A stretch of 64,000 nt of DNA from Gautieria morchelliformis (taxonomy: Eukaryota > Basidiomycota > Agaricomycetes > Gomphales > Gomphaceae). Location: NCBI GenBank assembly GCA_015179125.1, contig WHVA01000053.1:186001-250000 (forward strand), written 5' to 3'. Made by a program: the position numbers and the translations under genes. The notes under the pieces were generated by a model. The model saw only the letters and a list, made by a program, of their open reading frames with translations, was not told the origin of the DNA and did no database searches. This document shows positions 1-11,719 of this stretch, in pieces. Each line of letters starts with the position of its first letter. Position 1 is the stretch's first letter.

Positions 1-2492
1 TTTACATCTTGTTCTCTGGTGACCGTCGTGGTGTGTATGCTGTCGCGCTACATAGATCAATATCGATCAGCGTAGCAAAGCCCTGGCCACCGCGACCCAA
101 ACGGTGTCGTTGTAGTGAATCTCTTGTGCTGTATTTTGCAACAGGGATGGACCTCATAGATACGAACAGCAGAACCGCATGAAGGGAAGAGCGCGCTCAA
201 TGTTAGCATTAGGGAGGGCTGTAGCTGTAGAGTGGTTCCACGAGATCCATTCTTTTAGGCATCTTGACAAAAGCGGTAATTAGATCAAAAGACATGATCA
301 GTGCGAAAAGTTGACACAGCAATTATCGATCCGAGCCTCGAGGGGACGGACTAATAATAATGTGCAAGTAGAGCTGAGTGATGTCCACTGGCCGCCAGCC
401 TTTAGCCTATAATATTGGAATTGGGCGACGCCTTCGCGGTTATTGCACCACCTCCGTCTGTGGCATAGGTCCTGAGCCCTCTGAGCAGTGGAACCTCAGC
501 TGTCCAGGTTGTCAAATGGTGATAAGGGGCTTCCGTCACGTGAGTGAGGCCTTGAAGTAGAATTTGGGACAAAATTCGGCCACAGAGTTCACGTATGCAA
601 AGTGCGTGATCGTACAACACGGGAAGTTGAAACTTAAAGATGGTTAGGGAAGAGCACACCTGAGATGAATGAGTTGATGGAAAAATGAGAGTAGACGGGG
701 GTGTGGAAGACTTTGAGAGCTTAAGATCAAGGACATTCCATGTGCGATCCATACGAGTCCTGATTGAACCACCAGGCCATGTACACTAGGTGTAGGATTA
801 GAAACGATGGATGAGACAGATGATATTTCCAAATCACCCAATCGACGTGCGACTGGGAATTGGCGTTTCTGCCAAGCTGAGCACTGTCCGTTGCAGAGCG
901 ATCCCGCTGGCACGAGATCCTATTTGCATACGCCGCTGATGCCGCCCGAGTATTCGAACCCTCGAGTGAGATTCGCCTCGTCGTAGACCGTACGAAATCG
1001 ACTCGCCAGGACAAATCGCAGGGAGCCGTGTGGCGTCCTTGTGGCGAGCACCTGTCAGACTTATGCTTCTGTGCAAACGTTCTGTGCAACTTGGCAGTAC
1101 GAAATAACATCTGGTTTTCGTCGCCGTCCTCTGTAGGGTTTGTTATAACTGTGTCCATGGGTATACACGGTACCCTCATGATCTTCATCGTGGCACAGCC
1201 ATGTACTTGGAAATGGAGGGCACCAGTAACCGGATTGTTTCCTAAGAACGGCGTCTTCAGGTGGGACTTCTCGGAGACCAAATATGAGATGTAATCTATA
1301 CTGTCTTCCGATTTCGGTATGTAACTCGTCAAGCGACAGCTCACGTCCTCAGACTGTATCCCGAGCCCACTGTTGGAAGTGCCCAAGCCGGCACTCAGAT
1401 AAAAGGATGTGGCACTGGTAAACACTAGTAAACATCGTCAAAGCTGAGATTAGTGGCGAATGAGAAGCACTATACAGGGGCACAACGAACGTGCCTGGAC
1501 GAATACAGTTGATTTGGACACCGTGTGAGTGCGGGCAAAGCGTCTTTTATATATTATTCCTATCTAGTAACTTGACAGAATCTACTGATAAGAGGGGATC
1601 TGGAACAGGGACAGTGACTTGTCCTCATGACAGCGCCACTCGCTTGCTTGTGAGACATAGGCCTTTGTTATTCAACAGCATGCCAGGTGCCAGGCCGTTG
1701 TCCGCTCACCATCGAAGGCCTCATTCCTTGTCTGAATTATCCTAAAGATTGCCATGTCTTTAGGTAGCTGATTACGACTGCATGTCGCCTCATCACCGGT
1801 CATCGTCAATCCGAATGAAGGTACAGACGTGAGGATTATATAAATCGACCTTCGAGGCTCCTTCAGCATTATCCCTTTGGGGATAGGCTTCGCCCTGGTT
1901 TTGGGAGAACAACAGGGATCCCAACGAGTTGACTATTCACCACACTTTGTCGGTGGCAATTAAGACTGCCAAATTTGGCTATGTCTGATGTCTTCCGAAA
2001 TCACAAGCGATCGAAGCCAAAGCGGAAAACAATGACAGCTCTTTATCCAACCTTATTCTTTATGGATTTATTAGTCGCCTTGTATGTTTTTTGTTATGTT
2101 TTGTCACGCGTACCGATGGCATTGGATACTTAAGGTGGCCTTCCTGCAACGTCCTTTTTCTCCATACTCCCTTTTCAGAGAATTCCATCGTTGCCAAATA
2201 TTGGACGTCCTGATACACTGGGTTGGTGAGTCTCGTCACCCTGTGTGGCACTCTGTGATAACGCTGTCAGTCTCACACGTAGTAATCCTGCAGCGATGGC
2301 TGGTCTTCGCGCTCATTCATCTAGGAGTCAAAGGCCTGAGGTACCTCGAGGCATAAATGCCGCTGTCGATAGCAATCATGTGTTCGTTGGACTATTTCAT
2401 CAAATTTAGTGATCCACATTGACCTTTACTCGGTTGAATACTATAGGGATTGGTATGGATATAGGGACCAGATACTTGGCCCAACTACAGCT
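1..2492. other. Stretch without a recognised gene
   Basis: I see no protein family in either strand here. Short frames exist on both strands but none carries a motif I know, and none joins to a neighbour through good splice sites. The longest is listed separately at 727-1425. No terminal repeats or tandem arrays were seen. It is probably degraded intergenic or old repeat sequence upstream of the FunK1 pseudogene. Confidence 0.5.
727..1425 (-). CDS. Unassigned open frame, doubtful gene
   Basis: This is an open frame of about 232 codons on the minus strand. The frame opens with GTG rather than ATG, and internal methionines exist (for example in MKIMRVPCIPMD). I recognise no domain. The first half looks more protein-like than the second, which is rich in Ser and Arg and could be chance coding. 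It may be an exon of a decayed gene. No intron signals clearly link it to flanking frames. Treat it as a weak hypothesis. Confidence 0.18.
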   Translation of the reverse strand: MFTSATSFYLSAGLGTSNSGLGIQSEDVSCRLTSYIPKSEDSIDYISYLVSEKSHLKTPFLGNNPVTGALHFQVHGCATMKIMRVPCIPMDTVITNPTEDGDENQMLFRTAKLHRTFAQKHKSDRCSPQGRHTAPCDLSWRVDFVRSTTRRISLEGSNTRAASAAYANRISCQRDRSATDSAQLGRNANSQSHVDWVIWKYHLSHPSFLILHLVYMAWWFNQDSYGSHMECP

Positions 2493-4677
2493 ATGTCGGT
2501 CGGCCATGTTACTCCCCAGACGACAAATAAATCGAAGTTTAGCACGTATCTTTCCACCACAGGTCCTAGACCATATGCATCCGGGAAAGCCGAGGCAAAA
2601 GCAACTCAGGACTTGCGCATTGAGCTCGAGGGGTCGTACGATGGGCCTAATGCGGGGCTCCTGAATAAGTTCTTTCCTTTGCAAGATGGGGATGATGGCC
2701 TCGCACAACATGGCAGCATCCTCCGGAGCCTTTCGGAATTATAGGTACCTGCAGATAGGCCGCCCGCACAGGATACAAATGGCGCACGGGGTGAAAACCT
2801 AAAAGAGGGTTGGAAAGACATCCCAGAACCCCCGGTGACAGCAGATCAACGCAGCATCCTGGAGGATGATATTACCAAAGCTCTGGTCCCCATCATTCAC
2901 GCAATCATTTCACATCAAGATCTTTCTGACCGCCGTGTTGCAATCGACCGCCAACACAATCCCATTCGGTCATTTGCCGGAGGCTCGTTGAAAACCGATA
3001 TCTTTTTTTGGGGTAAAGGATCCCCTGCCTTCATGGACCCTGGTGGAGTCCCACCCCCGAAAACATTGACCCGACGAGAAAAGAAAAGGCTGAACATGAA
3101 TGATAAGAAGAAAGCAATAAATCAAGGGCCTCCGGTCGACTGGCGGTGGTGCGTCATTCCTATCGAAATCAAAACAGAGAGGACTCGAGGGTCCAGAGAC
3201 GGCCGAGCCGTGTTCCAACTAGGAACGTATGCGCGGGAGGTTCTCGCAGCGCAACCTCACCGTAGGTTTGTCCCATCACTGCTGTTCACAGAATCCACGG
3301 TCGAATTATTTCTTTGGGACCGCGCTGGTGTCATCTTTTCCGAGGTTCTTGATTACCACGCTAAAGCGGCACGCTTTTGCGGTATCATCGCTACTATTGT
3401 CTCGTGGACTGATGAAGAGCTGGGATTTGACACCAGCGTGCAGTTTGAAGATGGTAGGCTGCGTATCTTTACGAGGTCGGATGCCTATCTGGTGGATATA
3501 GTCGCACCACTGTCTTACAACATTCGAAGCAATGGCTCGACTTGTTGGAAAGCTCGTAGGTCGGATGACTGTGACAGATGGCACATATATCTCATCCACG
3601 ATGCGTGGTCTGACAATTGGGCATCCTCTCTGGTGGTCAGAACGGCGTTCGAAGAGGTCCGCTTGAAAAATCGTCTCCTCAGTCCTGCAGAATGGTTCTC
3701 ATTTGAGCCTGTACACACCTTGACTACCTTGGACAAGCCTCCTGCCTGGCGGAGACATGTGGACAGTGTAGCTAGTAATCGACGACTTGTCGGAGTCACG
3801 GGCAACTTGGACCATGGTCGCTCAGTGTGGAGATGTGGTGGGGGCGAGTGCGTACCATTGGAGAAATTTAATGGCATATTGGAGCTCTTATGCGCATTGC
3901 GTGACGTAGTCCAAGGTATGAGGCATTTTCATGACACGGCCCTAACGCTGATCCTGGTGATAGAGCTGAAAATACTTTTTTTGGACGCTAAGATGACGCA
4001 TAGGGACATTACCCTTTGGAATATCTACATTCACAGAAGAACGGAAGGACAACCCCGAGGCTTTCTTGTAGACTTTTCACACGCAGCTTTCATGGATGGA
4101 TCTGATATTGCCCCGCGGTCAGACAAAACGCCGGTTGGTACAATGTTTACTTGAGCGGAGTCTCTTGACCATGTTTTGATTCGGGGTTCCTACGTCTTCT
4201 GGCCGTATCATGCGCTTAACAATGACCCCACCACCCATTGCGACGATCTGGAATCTGTATACTCTGTGTTTCATTATTGGGGCACACGCGAGTCTCGACC
4301 TCTCCACGTCACGATTGCCAGACGCCAAGATACCACGTCAGATTGCAAATTGGATGCTCGACGATCCCGACCATGTCTTCCAAAACAAGACGGGGCATTT
4401 ACGAAGCACGCATTTCACAATTCCAGTGCAGAATACATTCAAGCCTCTCGAACCGCTAGCAGCCAAACTTTACACGTTTCTTCACGATCGGTTCGTGTAC
4501 GCTCTGAGCCATGAGCTCTCCCCCAGCTCTGCGGAGGGTCACTTCACACAATTTTTGAACTATTTTGAAGAGACAATAGAGGACATGGAGAAGCAGCAGA
4601 AGAGGGATTTGGTCCTAGGGGAGAGCCAAGATAGTCACGGTGACGCAAAGGTCAAGACATGGCTATACACAGGGTAG
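2493..4677 (+). pseudogene. FunK1 fungal-type protein kinase, decayed
   Basis: This is a FunK1-family kinase, a lineage expanded in Agaricomycetes; its substrates are unknown. The N-terminal region reads DLRIELEGSYDGP and LLNKFFPL, followed after a stop by the conserved N-lobe region (IPIEIKTERTRG, VFQLGTYAREVL). The catalytic loop is THRDITLWNI (HRDxxxxN) and the DFG-equivalent is VDFSHA; then comes GTMF. Three lesions are visible: an in-frame TAG at 2742-2744 between exon-like blocks that stay in one frame, an in-frame TGA at 4152-4154 just after GTMFT, and a frameshift near 4285 between CDDLESVYSVFHYWG and the C-terminal block (LAAKLYTFLHDRF). The TAG and TGA are each one transition from a sense codon. 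It lies tail-to-tail with the other FunK1 gene. Confidence 0.8.
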
Positions 4678-5102
4678 AGATATATCTTTCAACAATTTCT
4701 GTTCTCTATGGTCCTTACGATTTCGAACGGCGTGCACCAGGCCATGGTTACAGGAATGTCGGACAGAACGTTTTGCCTGTTTGTGGAACCAGCAAAATAT
4801 AATATGTAGTCCTAAGAATATGGTTCCGCATCTGGACAACTAGACGACTTTCGAGGCTGCTTCGTATGGCGCGGCGACACCTGAGTAACCCCACCCATGA
4901 TCGGTGACATGTTCTCCGCTTCGTTTCCCTAGCGAGTGCCTGGCTGACGGCTGGCTTGAGACTGGCTTGGAGAATCCGGCGCAACCGGGAGAGAGGATTG
5001 GCCTTGCTCGGCTGCACGATCCTCAGCATCCAGATCAGTGATGCATTGCCGGATATAGCCCAAGTACTTGTCATAATCCCGTTCAGGGTCGTTCTGTACT
5101 TA

Positions 5103-5127
5103 GGGCCCGTTCGGTGCCCGGAAACCG
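5103..5127 (+). repeat. Left terminal inverted repeat of the Harbinger element
   Basis: It begins GGGCCCGTTCGGTGCCCGG immediately after TTA at 5100-5102. It pairs with the right end (8041-8065) with four transition mismatches over 25 bases by eye. Confidence 0.9.
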
Positions 5128-5267
5128 TTCCAATTTCCAAAAGTAATTTCAGTTTCTGCACCCCGCAGAAACTGAAACAGTTTTTAAATGTTTTGGAAAT
5201 TGATGTGCCGCCGAACGCACCAGTTTCCAAAATGAATCTATTATTATGCTAGTCGGAGATTGAGTCA

Positions 5268-6607
5268 ATGCCGTCGGCACAGAGTCTCACCAGAAGCTTC
5301 GAGTCCCGAATGTCACAGGAAGGCTATGACAAACAGAAGGCAGCTGGTTTAGTGGCCACTATTGCTGCGTGTGCTGGAGCAATATATTATCAGGATCTGA
5401 CTGACAGACAGCCTTACCATGATTCTATTATGACAGGGCAAATATGGGTCACGGAGCTACTTCGAGGCAATCCCAATCGCATCAGAGACCGACTTGGTAT
5501 GCGAAAGCACGTCTTTTTGAAGTTGGTCAACAAACTCTTTTCGATATCAGGAGTGGGCCATACATGCCACATTTCCCTTGAAGAGCAGGTAGCAATATTC
5601 CTATACACTGTTGTTACCAACCTATCCAACCGGAAAGTAGCAGAATGCTTTCAGCGAAGTGGGGATACCATTTCAAAGTATATTCAGCTGTTTTACTGTG
5701 AACCCAGAGCTCATACTGCGGTTATGTTATTTAAGATGCTTTAAGTCTATTTTAGAGGGCATCACCAATCCTGCATTCTACAATACATATGTCCAACTGC
5801 CGCATGAAAATACGCCGGTTGAGTCCTACATCTCAGGCAACACAAAATTCTACCCTTTTTTCAAAGAAGCCCTCGGAGCACTTGATGGTACTCATATATC
5901 TGCCCGTCCTGCAGCTTCGGAACGAGCACGCTACCGTAACCGTAAGAGCGGCATGTCACAAAATGTCCTAGCTGCATCGACATTCGACATGCAGTTTTGC
6001 TACATTTTGAGTGGATGGGAAGGCAGTGCCTCCGATGGCGGTGTCTTCCAAGATGCACGGCTCCATGATTTGAAAATACCTCAAGGGAGATACTATCTAG
6101 CTGATGCAGGCTATGCAATATGTGACACGCTATTGGTGCCATTCCGTGGAGTTCGATTCACCTTCGAGAATGGGAGACTAGCGGTTTGAGGTACTTCCAT
6201 ATTACCTTCAAAAGACAGCAACTAATCATGATATTAGACCCAAAACATACAAGGAACTCTTCAACCTTCGACATTCTCAAGCCCGAAACGTTATTGAACA
6301 GATCTTTGGAGTAGCCAAGAAATGATTCAAGATCCTATGTGAGGCGAACGAATATCCGATGCTAACGCAAGCCAAGATTGTCACTGCCTGTGGTGTCCTG
6401 CATAATTTTATCCGAACTTTTGACCCTGAGGACGAACCAGAGCCTGTCAACAACGAGGTTAGCGGAGAGCAGAGACCAACCACGGGGACCCTGCGAACTA
6501 GCGAAATCAGCAATGCTGAAACTCGGCGTGCTACCGCAAAAAGGGAGTCAATTGCACAGGCTATGTGGTTAAGCTACAAGGAAGAGTTGCAGCGACGAGG
6601 AATGTGA
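5268..6607 (+). pseudogene. Harbinger DDE transposase (DDE_Tnp_4 type)
   Basis: This nuclease would cut and join the transposon ends. ATG is at 5268. Exon 1 runs to 5677, a 58-nt intron (5678-5735, GTATAT...TTTAAG) restores the frame SGDTISKCFKSILEG, exon 2 follows, and a 47-nt intron (6191-6237, GTACTT...ATTAG) leads into RPKTYKELFNLRHSQ. The catalytic triad is present: D in GALDGTHIS, D in YYLADAGYA and E in RNVIEQIFG. An HTH-like region (VAECFQRSGDTISK) lies upstream. Two lesions are visible: a missing base near 6158 that throws the frame off HLREWETSGLR, and TGA at 6323-6325 where the family has Arg (AKK-stop-FKILCE), consistent with CGA to TGA. Confidence 0.88.
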
Positions 6608-6615
6608 GATAGTAT

Positions 6616-7753
6616 TTACATGTTATCTGGGAAATATCCATTGAGTGCGGCTGCGGCATTTTCAAGTGCGAGCTGATTCTGCAGCCATTTGCTACGGAGA
6701 CGGCTCTTACCAAATGCTAGATACGCTATTGTTGAGCTAGGATCACGCTGGAAAAGAGAAACAGCCTGCAATATCTGTTCATCTGTAATACCTTCTTCAT
6801 CCTCAATCAACTTAATTGCCTTGGTAATCCATTCAGGGGACGTCGGGACCCTACTGAGAGTATCAGATTTCGTATTGAATCCTCCAGCCATGACTTGCAC
6901 TGCCTCCGAAAGTGCGAACAGCCCATCAGCCCCCGAGCGGCGGCGGCGCTTGTCAGCATGGCGGCCAGAATCGCGAAGGGGTTTGGCCTTGCGCTTGCCT
7001 CGCAAGCTCAAGTTATTTCTAGACCCGGTCACCTAACAAGTACACTTTAGCAAAGAATTAAATATATAGTAATGCATACCTCATATTGATCCTCATCATC
7101 ATCCCCTTCTTCTGTCTCATCCTCCTCATCACCGCTGTCGGTCGCAGGTGCGTCGGCCCCACTACTTGCCTGACTTGGAACCCGAAAGACACTGGCACCA
7201 GTGGCTATTACCTTGTCACAAAGACTGGCCATGCCATCATAGAGAGGGAATGGCCACTTCCTGAATGGTTTGGCCGAAGGATGAGCCTGTTATTGCAGAG
7301 TTTGTTAAGCCAATAACGATGGAAAAACAATTGATACGTACCACAACATAGGCATCCCAGACGCCACTAGGTGCTGTAACTCTTTGCGTACCCTCATCCC
7401 AGCCAAATCCAGACTGTTCGCGCAATTCCTTGACGATTTTGTACTCAATTTTCAGCTGGATATCGATCAGGCTAGCGATGGGCTGTTAAAATGCGACAAC
7501 TCACCCGCTGAAACCTAGCCTTAATCTGCTTGGCATTCTTCTTGTTCTGGTCCTCGGTAACATCTCATAATTCTCGGACGACCAAGGACCACACCGCGGC
7601 CTTGAAGCCATTTTCGGCCGTGTTCCCCGCAGCAACTTGCGCAAGTAGAACCGCGATTAGGGCTTCTTCTTCCGCTGCAGTCCACTTGGCTTTGGTGCTA
7701 GCATTGGCAGGTTCGGCCTTCGTGCTCGGTGCGTTCTCAGTTGGATTTAACAT
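6616..7753 (-). pseudogene. Harbinger Myb/SANT-like accessory protein
   Basis: This is the second Harbinger gene; such proteins bind the element ends and help bring the transposase to DNA. The start is ATG 7753 (MLNPTENAP). A trihelix-type motif reads KWTAAEEEALIAVLLAQ. It is followed by a KQIKARFQR helix, an intron, LREQSGFGWDEGTQ and VWDAYVV, an acidic stretch (DSGDEEDETEEGDDDEDQ) and a basic plus helical C-terminus (KAKPLRDSGRHADKRRRR, stop at 6616). Three introns are implied. A TGA at 7565-7567 falls between VWSLVVREL and DVTEDQNKK, one transition from CGA. It converges on the transposase gene with eight bases between the stops. Confidence 0.78.
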
Positions 7754-8040
7754 GGGGCAGCGTGGAAACAAGTGCGGCGCCTGCAATGAGTGACTTCATC
7801 AATGGTTGTGTCACACGCATGACTCATCATAGATGATGGTACCTCGAGGCCTCAGCGTTCTTCCGAAGTCTTCGAACTAATGAGAAACAGCTCAAAGCTG
7901 TTTCTGAAACTATATAGGAGTTTTCAAAATAGGATTTCAAAAATCATTCAAAAAAAGTGTCACCGAACGGTGCAAGTTTTTGAAATTTCCGGATTTCCGG
8001 AAACTGCCTCAGTTTCTGAAATTTGGCTGGTGCCTGATTT

Positions 8041-8065
8041 CAGTTTCTGGGCGCCGAACAGGCCC
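8041..8065 (-). repeat. Right terminal inverted repeat of the Harbinger element
   Basis: Read on the minus strand it begins GGGCCTGTTCGGCGCCCAG, mirroring the left end, and is followed on the plus strand by the TTA duplication at 8066-8068. Confidence 0.9.
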
Positions 8066-8898
8066 TTAGATCACGGAGAAGGAAGAAATCGTAAAGGCGG
8101 GCGGCAAGGGTTTCAAAACAGGGGCCAAACCAAGGATCCACCGGAAGCTGAAACTTTGGTCTACCGAAATGACCCTGCTTCATAATAAACGAGTCTGAGA
8201 GGTCCCACCAAACCGCTTGCTTTGGAGGTGCAGCTCTGGGCTTATGTGGCCCAGAATAGACCATGAGTATCCAGCAGAGAACGAAGTAAAATGACTCAAG
8301 GTCATCAATGTACGTGTGAGGTCTCTTACCCTCGAGAGCGTTCCGGGACATAAAACGCCAAGTACCCTGAGATCTCAGGCGGTCAAACTTCTGGAAGGAT
8401 GTATGGGGCAGACGACCTACAATCTGCCTTTTGTTGAATATGGGGAAGTATCTCCAACTCGAATGGCATGATCAAAATCAATAAGAATCCCGCGATTGCC
8501 CTCTGCGCCGGCAGGATTAATAAGAATATTCCCTATGCTAATGTCGCGGTGCAGGATGCCTGCTACATCATGAAGTTGTCGATGCGCTTGGAATATGCAT
8601 GAATTACAGATAAAAAAATACAGCGTCAGCAAACACACCAAGGACGGCATCCAGGAACGCGAGCAATAAATCCTTGCGTGTTTCAAAATGATCGATGGTC
8701 TCCGCAAACGGCTTCAGGACAATCCGAGTGTGAACACGCTCCAATTTCAAGTCCTCTGCAGTCGGTTGGTCTATTTGGCGGTTGCGCAATATAGTATCCA
8801 AGTCATTTGGATCGTCGCTGCGCCTGATTTCTTCGAAATGTTCAAGCTGCGGTATGCCGTTCACTACCCCTTTGGCCTGTGCATGACGAAGCAGCGAG

Positions 8899-9054
8899 CC
8901 TTCGGATTCTCTCCCGGGAAGGTCCCCGCGTGGTATCCATGCATCCTTGACCACAAACGTCGAGTTTATATCGGAGCCTTCGGATTCTCTCCCGGGAAGT
9001 TCCCCGTGTGGTATTGTTGCATCCTTGACCACAGACGTCGAGTTTAGATCGTCG
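8899..9054 (-). repeat. 78-bp in-frame tandem duplication in FunK1
   Basis: The segment encoding a block ending in LPGRESEGS occurs twice in a row with a 78-bp (26-codon) period (plus-strand starts at 8899 and 8977). The copies differ at several bases: VVKDATIPHGELPGR versus VVKDAWIPRGDLPGR. It lies between the conserved N-lobe and the HRD loop. Confidence 0.85.
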
Positions 9055-10328
9055 AGTTTCAGAGTACGCAATACGTTGGTGCCCCGTCCAACAAGGCTGG
9101 AGAAACGAAAGAGCCCTTCTCGAATGACATATTGGACTTCCTTTGGCGACTTCTCTCCCGGATTCACTAAGGTACGAACCAGAAAGTCCTTTTTACCCGG
9201 GAACATGCTCTGGTCAAAGCCGACACGCTCGCCACGGTCAGATCCCAACCCGAATATGACTGCACAGAATTGTGCGGGATGTTCGTGGTAGTCGAATGGC
9301 GGGGATGTGACCGCGCCCGAGTGATCGAACATGTAAACGGTACAAGTGGTCTCCGTCACGATGAGCCCATACGCGAACCGTCGATGTGTTTGGTTGGACA
9401 TCACCTGAGTCATGCTTGCGGCAAGCCGATCACGACCTACTAGGGAATCCTCCGAGCCGAGAATGATTTCGATTGGGGATATTCCTGCCCGGGCGATTGG
9501 TTTGATGAAAGTCCACCGAACACCTAGGACTTTAGCACCAGCGCCGGCGAGAAACAGAATCGGGGAAACTGGAGAATGACCGTGCCAGGTACGACTGCTC
9601 TGTAGCTTCTTCTTTTTGGTATGAGTAGCCAACACACATCTAACGTGAATCTTATCCCATAAATGCTTGTGCAAATACGCTGACGTCCGCTGGGCAGGCT
9701 TCTGTGCTAAGGCCTTGTCAGATGCGGAAGGCCGTCGTCGATATTGCTCTTCGGCGAGCAGGATATCGTTCATCAACATCCGAAGCGGGGTGTACAGTTT
9801 AGACGCAGCCTTCGGAATCTTCGGAATACGCTTCCAGCGAGAGGTTCTCGCATTGTAATGTCGCTTCTGGGTCGCATCTATGTCGGGTTTCCATGCAGGA
9901 CATACCGGAAAGAACTTCTCTAGGAATTTATTGTCCAATCTCCAGCTATCTCCAAATTCATGTTGTACTTGTTCCACGTATCTGGCAGCTTCTACAGCGT
10001 CGGGGCTCAAGGGTTCGGACTCGTGGCTACGAAAATCTTCAGAAGACATCTGGGGAACGCAAACTTGCACCAAATCACTCATCAGAAACCTGCGGACTTT
10101 AAACACGTGATAGTTACCAAGCTTGAAAAAGGGAACAAAGGCCCGATGTTCAAACTTCGCTGAATGGGCCTAAATGGCTGTTTTGTGTCAGTTAGGAGGC
10201 AACATATTTGGCCTGACTACGTTAACCAATATTTTGGTCATGTGGGTGACCCAACGTAACACCATGGCACGCGAGGTATCTGTCACATTGTGACCCTGGG
10301 ACGTCACAACACCATCTCCTTCAACCCG

Positions 10329-11597
10329 ATGTTACCCAGACTTGGCCATAAAGCGATTCGAACAGGTTCGGTCTGTACTCCGGTGGCTCGTGCAAGAAGT
10401 ATATCGGTACAGGTATCTTTGATTGCGTAACTTTAATCTAGCTGTCTGACGAGGCTGGTGTAGTCCTTGCTCCACGGTTCTCCCGAGGCGAGGAAGATAG
10501 GCGATGCCGAGATTCAGCAGCACTCTAAGAGTGTAGCACGTGGAAAATACCTCCATGCGTTTGAGGGTAAGTTGACTTCGTTCTACGGAGGCTCATCATG
10601 CAGTTGAGGTTGGATCCGAATAGTCCATCGTGTCAAACCTGATGCCGTCGAAGACTATAAAAAGGCAGCGTACGTGTGCTTGGCTAAGCATCACATAAAC
10701 ATGTTTTAACTGGATGTTCCCAGTGAGAGGTATTACACAGGCGTAGCAGTGGATCCAGACCTGAACATCAAACTAACGGGCAGTTGGGAGACCATAGTGG
10801 GTGCGCAGGACACGTTTGGTGAGTAGACTACCATTGTGTGATGGGCAGCCTTGTTATCCAGGGCCTTACATTTTTGTTTTTGTCATAGTTCACATTTTGG
10901 AGTACGAGAATTATCAGGGGTATGATCGGTGGATGCGTATTCCACAAGATTCACCTGTGAGCTTGCCTCTGTTCCATGGTGGTCGTCTATTGCTCAACCT
11001 GGCCTCTCATCAGCACAAGGAGAACTACCAGCATGTACTCCCGCACGTGCAAATGCGTAACTTGCAATTCAATCAGGAGTTTGCAATGTCTCCTTCGTCT
11101 CCACCACGATCTCAAGGCGGGATATTTGAGCTCCGAACATACCAATTGCAGCCTGGAGCTCTATTACAATGGGAGAGCACCTGGTACTTTGACCTTTCCT
11201 CACTTGATAAGTCAGCTCACCGTACCGATCAGGCGGCGAGGTATCGAGGCCCGGAGGAAACTAGTGACCCCAGTGGGTGCTTGGTTCTCTCAAGTGGGGC
11301 GACTCCATCAGGTTCACCATCTCTGGCAATACCCGTATGCCTACCCATTCCATTCCATTTTCAAAAGTGTCTGACGCATTTCCATACATTTTCAAGTGAT
11401 CTGCAGAGTAGGAAGGAGACACGCGATAAAGCGTGGGAACTGGACGGATGGAGTGAAACGATTTCGAAGGTGAAAGCCTATTAATTTATTTATAGGAAGT
11501 CTAACCCACAACTTCTATTGGAACTCAGACTTCGCAGCTAGCGACATTGATGGATAATTCAATTCTTACTCCACTTTCCTTTAGTCCGCTGAAGTGA
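10329..11597 (+). CDS. NIPSNAP family protein, mitochondrial
   Basis: NIPSNAP proteins are mitochondrial matrix-directed proteins of the dimeric alpha/beta barrel type, linked in animals to mitochondrial quality control; the fungal role is unsettled. The proposed start (MLPRLGHKAIRTG) opens an Arg-rich, acid-free presequence. Nine exons splice cleanly: 10329-10406 (or 10412), 10464-10566, 10624-10669, 10724-10818, 10889-10956, 11014-11183, 11233-11334, 11397-11469 and 11529-11597. They give a frame divisible by three (about 267-269 aa). Landmarks are SKSVARGKYLHAFE, DLNIKLTGSWETIVGAQD, ILEYENYQGYDRWMR, GGIFELRTYQLQPGALL, GAWFSQVGRLHQVHHLWQY and the family-typical end MDNSILTPLSFSPLK. It is divergent from FunK1 and convergent with the Ark1-type kinase 122 bp away. 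It appears intact. Confidence 0.9.
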
Positions 11598-11719
11598 TGT
11601 CTGTAACACCACAATCGTAGGAATATAAGAATCCTCCGACTAAATTATTGTTTGTATGGAACTCTACTAGAGAGGATAACGATAGAATGCCAGGCGATGC
11701 TGTCTACCAATGTCTTGTG

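Larger units (their letters stand above)
5103..8065 (+). mobile_element. PIF/Harbinger DNA transposon, complete but lesioned
   Basis: The 2963-bp element is bounded by ~25-bp terminal inverted repeats starting GGGCCCGTTCGG on the left and its complement form on the right. I count four mismatches over the first 25 bases, all transitions. It is flanked by the 3-bp TTA duplication (5100-5102 and 8066-8068) typical of this superfamily. It carries the two expected convergent genes: a DDE transposase (+) and a Myb/SANT-like protein (-). Both show a single TGA nonsense codon, and the transposase also has a one-base frameshift, so it cannot be autonomous as read. It is inserted in the 3' coding end of a FunK1 gene. 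Confidence 0.92.
4929..10082 (-). pseudogene. FunK1 fungal-type protein kinase split by a Harbinger transposon
   Basis: This second FunK1 kinase starts at ATG 10082 (MSDLVQVCVPQMSSEDF). The first long exon runs to about 8638 and carries the N-lobe (SPIEIILGSED, HRRFAYGLIVTET). A ~50-nt intron (about 8587-8638) precedes the catalytic exon with LHRDISIGNILI and LIDFDHAIRV. A further intron (GTAGGT...CTCAG, near 8360-8417) leads to GTWRFMSRNALEG and DDLESFYFVLCWI. Coding is then cut at LAARLYDFFLLRDL by the Harbinger element at 5103-8065. The missing tail is found on its far side at 5099-4929 (DYDKYLGYIRQCITDLDAED, stop TAG 4929-4931). Reading into the terminal repeat adds a few codons before a stop at 8040. 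After virtual excision the tail is one base out of frame, so a small lesion may predate the insertion. A 26-codon tandem duplication lies in the region at 8899-9054. Confidence 0.8.

Noticed and set aside
727-1425. Assigning a family to the 232-codon frame
   Set aside because: No motif is recognisable and it has no ATG start; kept only as a doubtful frame.
2333-7850. Shared GGTACCTCGAGG at about 2339 and 7840 as a possible terminal repeat
   Set aside because: Only 12 bp of self-complementary character; the surrounding bases do not match.
11470-11515. Apparent premature end of NIPSNAP after SETISK
   Set aside because: A longer intron (11470-11528) joins to TSQLATLMDNSILTPLSFSP, the family-typical C-terminus.
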